NCBI GenBank assembly: GCA_004376785.1
Contig: SOIY01000042.1
Span: forward strand, 1 to 11,846
Reading direction: 5' to 3'
Length of the DNA: 11,846 bases
From: Candidatus Stahliibacteriota bacterium
GTDB taxonomy: Bacteria > Hydrothermota > Tepidihabitantia > SM23-42
The notes beneath the pieces were generated by a model. The model did not search any database. It had not been told where the DNA came from and saw only the letters and a list, made by a program, of their open reading frames with translations. Shown in pieces: positions 5,875 to 11,846 of the stretch (position 1 is its first letter; each line of letters opens with the position of its first letter). The position numbers and the translations under genes were made by a program.

Positions 5875-7063
5875 TGATTGCCTCCTTTGGCGAAATTATG
5901 CGTTTTTTTTCACTAATTTGAGCTTTTTGGAAAAGAAAATCAATTGTTTTTTCTCTACTAAGGATATTGCCTATGTAACCTATTACATTATCGTGATTTT
6001 CATCATTTAATTTTATCCCCATTATGGATATCACATTCATAATTTCCTCTTCTGTAACTTTGATATTTTCCTTCTCAGCAATTTTATCGAGCATAAGATT
6101 TAAACGAACTCTTTTCTCAGCAATATCCCAGAATCTTTCTTTGTTTGCCTCTGAATCAGGCAAATTGGATTTTTGCAACATTCTCTGGTATTCGTTTTGA
6201 GTCAATGTTTTTGGGACTTTAAATTTCATTCTTCCCAAAATTGTGTTGGATAGTGATTCCTTTAATTCTCCTTCTATTCTCTTTTCTTCCACTTTTTTTG
6301 CACTAGCCATTATTTCTTTCTTTAATTGCTCAACATTTTCACAATTTTGTGTTTTTGCAAAATCAGCATCAATCTGCGGAAGAATCTTTTCTTCGATTTT
6401 CTTTATTGATATTTTATGAATCTGATTTCCAATTTTGACTTCCTTTTTTTCTGACTTACGTGCGCCTGCTAATATCCTATTGATTTCGTCTGGTAGACTA
6501 CGATCGCCTATTTTAACAACAATGTCATCCTGTTTGCTCTTAACAGTATTATTCTCTACAATTACAATTTCCATGGTTACTAAATCATCCACTACAGAGG
6601 GTCGGGAAACTTCTTTAATTGTTGCATATTGCTCACGCAGTCTGTTTATTGCCTGCTCAAAGAGGAAATCATCAGGCAATGGTTCCTCTTTAAATATCTC
6701 CAGTCCCATGTAATTATCAATATTGAAATCAGGAATTATTTCGAAACGTAATCGTAATTTAATATTTTCTCCCTCTTCAACATTGATAAGTTCGGCTTGA
6801 GAAGCAGGACGCCATTTTTTTTCATCCAATATTTTTAAAAAAGAACCCGCCACGAGATTATTCATTGCCCGCGCCTTCAGAGTATCTAAGTATCGATTTC
6901 TAATTATGTTTTTTGGTACCTTTCCTTTCCGAAATCCGTTTAGTGTGAGATCTTTCCGCATTTTACCGACTTCCTCGTCGATAAAACGCTCCAACTCAGT
7001 AGATGGAATCGAGATGTTAACTTCCTTTTCTGTCTCATCATTCGCAATAATTTCATATTCCAA
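5849..7063 (-). CDS. tig: Trigger factor, ribosome-associated chaperone, with a reduced PPIase domain
   Basis: Trigger factor binds the ribosome exit tunnel and shields nascent chains. The 404-residue product (432 in E. coli) has the ribosome-docking signature GFRKGKVP at 43-50 within an N-terminal domain (about 1-115). A middle FKBP-like region follows (about 155-226), then an alpha-helical chaperone domain (about 230-404). The middle domain is short: the FPEDY...LAGK-type segment usual in FKBP folds is missing, replaced by EVKIGNQIHKISIKKI. Prolyl isomerase activity may therefore be lost, which the chaperone role tolerates in other bacteria. The start is TTG at 7063-7061, the only sensible initiator: an excellent Shine-Dalgarno site precedes it, and the next in-frame Met is residue 34, inside the conserved domain. 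tRNA-Leu lies 17 nt upstream and clpP overlaps the 3' end. Confidence 0.95.
   Translation of the reverse strand: MEYEIIANDETEKEVNISIPSTELERFIDEEVGKMRKDLTLNGFRKGKVPKNIIRNRYLDTLKARAMNNLVAGSFLKILDEKKWRPASQAELINVEEGENIKLRLRFEIIPDFNIDNYMGLEIFKEEPLPDDFLFEQAINRLREQYATIKEVSRPSVVDDLVTMEIVIVENNTVKSKQDDIVVKIGDRSLPDEINRILAGARKSEKKEVKIGNQIHKISIKKIEEKILPQIDADFAKTQNCENVEQLKKEIMASAKKVEEKRIEGELKESLSNTILGRMKFKVPKTLTQNEYQRMLQKSNLPDSEANKERFWDIAEKRVRLNLMLDKIAEKENIKVTEEEIMNVISIMGIKLNDENHDNVIGYIGNILSREKTIDFLFQKAQISEKKRIISPKEAINDTSSVRH
5881..5888 (-). promoter_or_regulatory. Strong ribosome binding site of clpP inside the tig coding sequence
   Basis: AAAGGAGG lies six bases before the clpP ATG and within the last codons of tig. 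Ribosomes finishing tig pass over it, so the two genes are likely translationally coupled. The site also confirms the chosen clpP start. Confidence 0.8.
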
Positions 7064-7065
7064 AT

Positions 7066-7074
7066 ATCACCTCC
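7066..7074 (-). promoter_or_regulatory. Ribosome binding site that fixes the TTG start of tig
   Basis: The minus strand reads GGAGGTGAT, fully complementary to the 3' tail of 16S rRNA, with GGAGG six bases before TTG 7063-7061. A nearby ATG (7056-7054) is in a different frame and gives a product unrelated to any family. The TTG start is therefore strongly supported. Confidence 0.85.
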
Positions 7075-7080
7075 AATAGA

Positions 7081-7163
<83 letters not shown>

Positions 7164-7196
7164 AAGGATAATTCAAAGCAAACTTAATTCTATAAC

Positions 7197-7224
7197 ATTA
7201 TATGCCGAAAATAATATTTGTCAA
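7197..7224 (-). promoter_or_regulatory. Near-perfect sigma70 promoter of the tRNA-Leu/tig/clpP/clpX operon
   Basis: On the minus strand both boxes match consensus exactly: TTGACA (7224-7219) and TATAAT (7202-7197), with a 16-nt spacer. The predicted transcription start is near 7190, about 27 bases before tRNA-Leu. It is the strongest promoter in the window. No operator or heat-shock (CIRCE-like) palindrome was noticed around it, so strong constitutive expression is expected. Confidence 0.85.
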
Positions 7225-7244
7225 GTTCACCCGGAATGTGGTGT

Positions 7245-8159
7245 CTAGTATATCTTAATTTTGAATCTTTCCGGATTTGAATAGACAGGTTTGATGTAAT
7301 CAGGTAGTATTATTGAAGCAGGAAGAGTGTATTCTCCTGCTGAAAATTCAGTCAATTTTATTTTTACGCTGAGATCTCTTTTCCTTAATTTTTCCATTAT
7401 ATTTCTTGAACCACTAACAATCAAAGTATCAAGAAATATTTTTTCTGAGGAAACACGTTGATTTGGAGTAAAGATAAGTTTGAGGGGGATATTTGTGAAT
7501 AACTTTTCAACTGTTACATCGACTTTAACCTGTATTTGCACACGGTCTTTTGACATTTGAAAAAGAGATGAGATTTTTGCTATTTTTAATTCTTTTGTAA
7601 ACGTCGAGCTTTTATTTCTAATATTAAGTGTCTCAGTGGCTATTTCATTTAGATTTTGTAAAATTTCTCTTGGTCCAATAACAGTAATTGTATCGAAGAT
7701 ATTAATTTTGCTTATTGAATAGCCTTCCTTTAATGAATCCTTAATAGGTACATTGATTTTCATTTTTTTACTAATTTTTTTGTCTATTTTTATACTTATT
7801 GATGGAGTATTATAATCAATCTTTACGTCACTAAAACCAATAGGTATAACAATTTTCTTTACAGGAATTTTATTTTCCCCTATTTTACTTTTACTTAAGT
7901 TACAGCGTGGTGTTGGTGGTGCTGCCCAGATATTGAGTAATGAACCACCGCGCCCGGTGAGTGTAATGCTGATTTTTGGAACAGAATCGACGATGATCAG
8001 GGATTCAGGCAAGTCTGTATAGACAATCTTTATTTCTTTTTCATATTGATAATTGTTATCTATTGCTACAAAAAACCATAAGCCAAAGGCGAAAATTATG
8101 GCGAATATTTTTCTTATTGGATCCTTTATTATGAAATTGAGTATAGCTCTGTAATTCAT
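7245..8159 (-). CDS. ybbR: YbbR/CdaR-family membrane-anchored protein
   Basis: This 304-residue protein has one N-terminal membrane helix (about 17-33, KIFAIIFAFGLWFFVAI). Several YbbR-type beta-rich repeats follow, probably outside the membrane (about 38-125, 130-210 and 215-303 by eye). Recurrent patterns such as YTDLPESLIIVDSVPKISI, VIGPREIL and VSGSRNIM are typical of YbbR repeats. In Firmicutes the homologue CdaR binds and modulates the diadenylate cyclase CdaA and is encoded beside cdaA and glmM. Neither gene is seen here, so a c-di-AMP role is inference. The C-terminal repeats are lysine- and isoleucine-rich. The ATG has no Shine-Dalgarno sequence, and a candidate -10 box ends six bases upstream, so the mRNA may be leaderless. 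Confidence 0.85.
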   Translation of the reverse strand: MNYRAILNFIIKDPIRKIFAIIFAFGLWFFVAIDNNYQYEKEIKIVYTDLPESLIIVDSVPKISITLTGRGGSLLNIWAAPPTPRCNLSKSKIGENKIPVKKIVIPIGFSDVKIDYNTPSISIKIDKKISKKMKINVPIKDSLKEGYSISKINIFDTITVIGPREILQNLNEIATETLNIRNKSSTFTKELKIAKISSLFQMSKDRVQIQVKVDVTVEKLFTNIPLKLIFTPNQRVSSEKIFLDTLIVSGSRNIMEKLRKRDLSVKIKLTEFSAGEYTLPASIILPDYIKPVYSNPERFKIKIY

Positions 8160-8165
8160 TTTCTA

Positions 8166-8193
8166 ATTATACTTATGATTGAGGAATAATCAA
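8166..8193 (-). promoter_or_regulatory. Candidate promoter of ybbR giving a leaderless or nearly leaderless mRNA
   Basis: The minus strand carries TTGATT (8193-8188), a 16-nt spacer, and a consensus TATAAT (8171-8166). Only six bases separate TATAAT from the ybbR ATG, so transcription would start at or next to the start codon. This agrees with the missing Shine-Dalgarno site. The rest of the 102-nt gap after the ATPase gene shows no clear terminator. Confidence 0.4.
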
Positions 8194-8261
8194 GGAAAAA
8201 GAATATCATTATTTATTCTATGGGGTAAAGTATTTCGGATTTAGAACTTAGATTTACTGTA

Positions 8262-10871
8262 TCATGTTTTTTGCCTTCTTCTTATCCACTTTGCTATTTC
8301 AACTCCACAAAATACGACTGAAGATAGGAGTAAACAGATAATAAGTTCACTGAGAGTTAATGGCTGGGTTTTGAATATAGAGTTTAGAAACGGCACATAG
8401 ATTGTAGCCATCTGAAGCACAAAGGTCAAAAGGATCGCACCAAGCAGTGGTATATTAGAAAATAGACCTAAAGAAAAAAACGATTCTTTTTCGGAGCGGA
8501 GGGCAAGTACATTACCCATTTGACTCAGGCATAAGACAGTAAACACTATGGTCTGCCACGAAGTATGACCAGTCTTTATTGCCCATGCCTGAGAAAATAT
8601 CGAGACACCACCCATTAAAAGACCCACCCAGACGATATCCAGACCAAGGTTGTGAGCAAATATGCTTTCCTTGGGATGTCTTGGTGGTTTTTTCATAATA
8701 TCTTTTTCTGCCGGTTCTACAGCAAGAGCAAGACCTGGAAGTCCATCTGTTACAAGATTAATCCATAGTATATGTATTGGTAAAAGAGGAATTGGAAGTC
8801 CGAGAAAAGGAGCAAGAAATATCGTCCATATTTCACCAGCATTACTGGTCATTGTGTATTTTATAAATTTGCGGATATTGTCGAATATTCGCCTTCCTTG
8901 TTTTACCGCCTTGACGATTGTAGCAAAGTTGTCATCGAGTAGTATCATATCTGATGCCTCTTTTGAAACATCAGTGCCGGTTATACCCATGGCAATGCCG
9001 ATATCAGCGCTTTTCAATGCCGGAGCATCATTAACACCATCTCCAGTCATTGCCACGAACTGTCCCTGGTTTTGAAGTGCCTTTACAATTTTAAGTTTTT
9101 GTTCAGGTGCTACTCTGGCATATATTCTTATATCCTCAACTTTTTTTTCTAACTCCTTGATTGATAGTTTCTCAAGTTCCCGACCCGTTAAAATTTCCTC
9201 ATCACTATCAATTATGTTAAGTTCTCTGGCAATCGCCTTTGCCGTTACTGGATGGTCTCCAGTTATCATCACAGGTTTTATACCGGCAGATTTACACAGT
9301 GTAACGGCTGCGTTTACCTCTTTTCTTGGTGGATCTATCATTCCTACAAACCCCAGGAATGTAAGGGCTGTTTCAGTATTTGCAGTATTCATGTCTTCTG
9401 GCAAGTTCTCCCAATTTCTCATTGCAAACGCAAGTATTCTTAAACCTCTTTGAGCCATTACTTCACTCATACTGTGAATCTTTTCCTTATTTATATTAGA
9501 TTTTCCATTAATGCTTATTTCATTTGTAGATTTTTCGAGTATAATTTCAATTGCACCTTTAGTAAAAGAAACAAAACCCTTTTCTGGTGTTTTATGAAAA
9601 GTAGTCATGCATTTTCTTTCTGAATCAAAGGGAATTTCAGCAACCCGTAGATAGTCTTTGAGCAAGTTTTCTTTTAAGAAACCTTTTTCTTCAGAAAGTG
9701 CATAAAGGGCAATCTCTGTAGGGTCGCCAAGATATTTGCCATGTTTGTCTCTAGTTGCATCATTATTGAGTGCCATAGTCATGAATAGGTTATTGATTGG
9801 AGATTGTTGATTAGAAATTTTTTCATGTTTAAAGAATTTGCCATTAACATATATCTCTTGAACCTCCATTTTATTTTGGGTTAAGGTGCCGGTTTTATCT
9901 GAGCAGATATAAGTGACCGAACCAAGAGTTTCTACAGCCGGAAGTTTTCTTATAAGGGCATTCTGTTTGACCAGCTTTTTTGCGCCAATAGCGAGTGAGA
10001 TGGTTACGACCGCTGGTAAAGCCTCAGGAATAGCTGCGACTGCAAGGCTAATAGCAGTTAGAAACATTAATAATGGCGGTTCCCCTCTGATAAAACCAAC
10101 CCCAAAGACTATAGCACATATTGCAAACACTGCAATAGCCAATCTCTTGCCAAACTTTGCGAGTCTCTTTTGAAGTGGCGTTTTCACTTCTACCTGTTCC
10201 TGTAGCATCGTGGCTATCTTTCCGAATTCTGTGTTCATTCCGGTTGAGACGACGACCCCATTTGCCCGGCCATAAGAGACTATTGTTCCTTTATACGCTA
10301 TGTTTTTTCTATCACCCAGGGGCATCATCTTGTCCTGAAGAGGATTCGTATGTTTTTCTACGGGTACAGACTCTCCAGTCAGTGAAGATTCATCAATCTT
10401 AAGATGCGCGACTTCGATAAGTCTTATGTCTGCTGGCGCAATATTTCCAGCCTCAAGTAATACAATGTCACCAGGTACAATCTCATGAGCAGAAATGCTT
10501 GTTGGTTCTCCATCCCTGATTACTGTTGCTACTTGTGCTGCCATCATTTTTAAAGCTTCAATTGCCTTTTCAGCCCTATATTCCTGAACAAAACCGATTA
10601 CTGCATTTAGTATCACAATAACCAGTATTACTACAGTATCTTTTGGCTCACCGATAATACCTGAAACGATCGCTGCAGCAATCAGCACCAAAATCATGAA
10701 GTCCTTGAATTGATCAAGGACCATTCCCAGGACTGTTCTCTTTTTGACCTCTTTAATTTTATTGGGGCCATAACTTAATAGCCGGTTTCTGACTTCTTCT
10801 ATAGATAAACCCTGCTTGGATGAACCCAGAGTTTGAAATGTGTCTTCGATACTTTTACAATGCCAGTCCAT
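8262..10871 (-). CDS. P-type (type II) calcium-transporting ATPase
   Basis: This 869-residue membrane pump is predicted to export Ca2+ using ATP. The SERCA/PMR1-like features are in order: the N-terminal cation-ATPase segment (about 1-70), actuator motif TGES (165-168), M4 ion-site PEALP (282-286, E283), phosphorylation site SDKTGT (D325), nucleotide-binding KGA (438-440), ITGDHP (536-541) and hinge GDGVNDAP (610-617). In M5, N677 and E680 match the SERCA site residues N768 and E771. In M6, N705, T708 and D709 match N796, T799 and D800. About ten membrane helices are visible. The intact acidic site favours Ca2+ over Na+/K+ or Mn2+, though Mn2+ cannot be excluded. The ATG lies 13 nt after argF with no clear Shine-Dalgarno site, so it probably depends on argF translation. 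Residues 353-361 (SNQQSPINN) derive from a simple AATCAA-like repeat. Confidence 0.95.
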   Translation of the reverse strand: MDWHCKSIEDTFQTLGSSKQGLSIEEVRNRLLSYGPNKIKEVKKRTVLGMVLDQFKDFMILVLIAAAIVSGIIGEPKDTVVILVIVILNAVIGFVQEYRAEKAIEALKMMAAQVATVIRDGEPTSISAHEIVPGDIVLLEAGNIAPADIRLIEVAHLKIDESSLTGESVPVEKHTNPLQDKMMPLGDRKNIAYKGTIVSYGRANGVVVSTGMNTEFGKIATMLQEQVEVKTPLQKRLAKFGKRLAIAVFAICAIVFGVGFIRGEPPLLMFLTAISLAVAAIPEALPAVVTISLAIGAKKLVKQNALIRKLPAVETLGSVTYICSDKTGTLTQNKMEVQEIYVNGKFFKHEKISNQQSPINNLFMTMALNNDATRDKHGKYLGDPTEIALYALSEEKGFLKENLLKDYLRVAEIPFDSERKCMTTFHKTPEKGFVSFTKGAIEIILEKSTNEISINGKSNINKEKIHSMSEVMAQRGLRILAFAMRNWENLPEDMNTANTETALTFLGFVGMIDPPRKEVNAAVTLCKSAGIKPVMITGDHPVTAKAIARELNIIDSDEEILTGRELEKLSIKELEKKVEDIRIYARVAPEQKLKIVKALQNQGQFVAMTGDGVNDAPALKSADIGIAMGITGTDVSKEASDMILLDDNFATIVKAVKQGRRIFDNIRKFIKYTMTSNAGEIWTIFLAPFLGLPIPLLPIHILWINLVTDGLPGLALAVEPAEKDIMKKPPRHPKESIFAHNLGLDIVWVGLLMGGVSIFSQAWAIKTGHTSWQTIVFTVLCLSQMGNVLALRSEKESFFSLGLFSNIPLLGAILLTFVLQMATIYVPFLNSIFKTQPLTLSELIICLLLSSVVFCGVEIAKWIRRRQKT

Positions 10872-10884
10872 AAATTTTATTTGG

Positions 10885-11781
10885 TTATTTTAAAAGCCAG
10901 ACCATAATTCCTTTTTGGATATGCAATCGGTTTTCAGCTTGATCAAACACAATTGAATTGGGTCCATCAATCACCTCATCAGTGATTTCCTCACCACGAT
11001 GCGCAGGCAGGCAATGCATTATTAGATAATCTTTTTGTGCAGATTTTAAAAGTTCACTATTAATTTGATAAGGTTTAAAGATTTTCTTTTTCTTCTCTGC
11101 ACTTTGTTCCTGCCCCATTGATGCCCAGACATCTGTGTAGATAATATCAGCATCTTTCACAGCCTGTTTTGGATCATACGTTAGAATTGCTTTTTTGGTT
11201 TTGGCTAAATAATCCTTATTCGGTTCATACCCTCGGGGCATTGCAATATTAAGGTTGAATTCGAGCAAAGCAGAGGCAGCAATAAATGAATTACACACAT
11301 TGTTACCATCACCAATATAGGCAATTGTGATTTTTTCTAAAGATTCCTTTTTTTCAATAATAGTAAACAAATCGCACATAATCTGGCAGGGATGCTCAAT
11401 ATCACACAACCCATTAATTACTGGAATTACGGCACTTTTAGCTAAATCTTCAACCGTTTTATGAGCAAAAACCCGGGCCATTATCAAATCAACCCATCTT
11501 GAAAGATTCTTTGCTGCATCAGAAACTGATTCTCGCTTGCCTATATTTATATCAGCTGGGGCTAAGTATATTGCATGACCACCAAGCTGGGTCATGCCAG
11601 TCTCAAATGTGACCCTGGTTCGTAAGGATGGTTTTTCAAAAATCATAGCCAGGGTTTTGTCTTTTAATATTTTGTGTTTTATACCCTTTTTTTGTGATTC
11701 CTTAAGCTTTTTTGTTAAATCAAATATTTCATAAATCTCTTGTTTACCTAGGTCGAAAATTGATGTAAAGTCTCGTTTCAT
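10885..11781 (-). CDS. argF: Ornithine carbamoyltransferase
   Basis: This enzyme joins carbamoyl phosphate and ornithine to make citrulline in arginine biosynthesis, in the cytoplasm, normally as a trimer. The 298-residue product is of normal length. The carbamoyl-phosphate site is FEKPSLRTRVTFE (SLRTR 52-56, a known variant of STRTR) plus HPCQ (130-133). The ornithine-binding region includes DVWASMGQE (217-225) and the catalytic loop HCLPAHRGEEIT (256-267, C257), followed by FDQAENRLH (279-287). The HCLPAHRGE loop argues against the N-acetyl- or N-succinyl-ornithine enzymes. Translation starts at ATG 11781, with GGAGG four bases upstream. No other arginine gene lies in the window. The calcium ATPase follows closely and probably shares the transcript. 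Confidence 0.97.
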   Translation of the reverse strand: MKRDFTSIFDLGKQEIYEIFDLTKKLKESQKKGIKHKILKDKTLAMIFEKPSLRTRVTFETGMTQLGGHAIYLAPADINIGKRESVSDAAKNLSRWVDLIMARVFAHKTVEDLAKSAVIPVINGLCDIEHPCQIMCDLFTIIEKKESLEKITIAYIGDGNNVCNSFIAASALLEFNLNIAMPRGYEPNKDYLAKTKKAILTYDPKQAVKDADIIYTDVWASMGQEQSAEKKKKIFKPYQINSELLKSAQKDYLIMHCLPAHRGEEITDEVIDGPNSIVFDQAENRLHIQKGIMVWLLK

Positions 11782-11785
11782 TTTA

Positions 11786-11790
11786 CCTCC
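11786..11790 (-). promoter_or_regulatory. Ribosome binding site of argF
   Basis: GGAGG precedes ATG 11781-11779 by four bases (GGAGGTAAAATG on the minus strand). With transcription predicted to start near 11791, this site occupies almost the whole leader, leaving no room for an attenuator or riboswitch. Confidence 0.7.
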
Positions 11791-11797
11791 GCATCTA

Positions 11798-11825
11798 ATA
11801 ATAGCGATTTTCTGAGTTGTGTCAA
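11798..11825 (-). promoter_or_regulatory. Sigma70-type promoter of argF and the calcium ATPase
   Basis: The minus strand carries a perfect TTGACA (11825-11820), a 16-nt spacer, and TATTAT (11803-11798). Predicted transcription starts near 11791, giving a leader of about 10 nt. No convincing ARG box was found overlapping it. Confidence 0.7.
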
Positions 11826-11846
11826 TTCAAATGTTTATATCGTTTC

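Noticed and set aside
7225..7245. Hairpin CACC/GGTG after ybbR as a terminator
   Set aside because: The stem is only four base pairs and no T-run follows.
10885..11781. N-acetyl- or N-succinyl-ornithine carbamoyltransferase because of SLRTR instead of STRTR
   Set aside because: The HCLPAHRGEEIT loop and DVWASMGQE match the classical ornithine enzyme, and SLRTR is a known variant within it.
11782..11846. ArgR operator (ARG box) upstream of argF
   Set aside because: Only a half-site-like TTTGAATT is present, with no symmetric partner, so it cannot be told from chance in AT-rich DNA.

Overview
This window is an AT-rich stretch of a bacterial chromosome. Every supported gene, including both tRNAs, lies on the minus strand, so transcription runs from high to low coordinates. 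The content is mostly housekeeping: arginine biosynthesis, calcium transport, a CdaR/YbbR envelope protein, and the trigger factor/ClpP/ClpX proteostasis block. The less ordinary part is a sensor kinase and a PorX-type response regulator with a PglZ output domain at the end of the ClpX operon.

Organism. The response regulator (REC plus PglZ) and the kinase (H-box of the AxETAHQLxTPLSSL type) resemble proteins best known from Bacteroidota. However, the window has textbook TTGACA/TATAAT promoters and strong GGAGG Shine-Dalgarno sites, and Bacteroidota typically use neither. Neither tRNA gene encodes its CCA end. Taken together this fits a non-Bacteroidota member or relative of the FCB group, such as a candidate phylum of the WOR-3/Cloacimonadota/Marinimicrobia kind. 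That placement is inference, not proof.

Layout, in transcription order. (1) A promoter at 11798-11825 reads argF (ornithine carbamoyltransferase), then a P-type calcium ATPase 13 nt later. (2) A possible nearly leaderless promoter at 8166-8193 precedes ybbR, which has no cdaA neighbour here. (3) A near-perfect promoter at 7197-7224 reads tRNA-Leu(UAG), then tig (TTG start), clpP, clpX (GTG start) and a shortened GT9-like protein, with overlapping or nearly touching ends. After a 77-nt gap come the histidine kinase and PglZ response regulator, which overlap by 4 nt. (4) A gene-free stretch (196-613) carries degenerate short repeats and a cluster of inverted repeats. (5) tRNA-Phe(GAA) has its own promoter. 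(6) A last promoter (86-113) points out of the window into a possible partial ORF.

How the genes fit together. Trigger factor catches nascent chains, and ClpX unfolds substrates and feeds them to ClpP. ClpP carries Asn where the catalytic Asp is expected. The kinase/PglZ-regulator pair is probably an envelope-sensing two-component system. Its position behind tig-clpP-clpX suggests, without proving, co-expression with protein quality control. No CRISPR array, insertion sequence or phage gene was seen.
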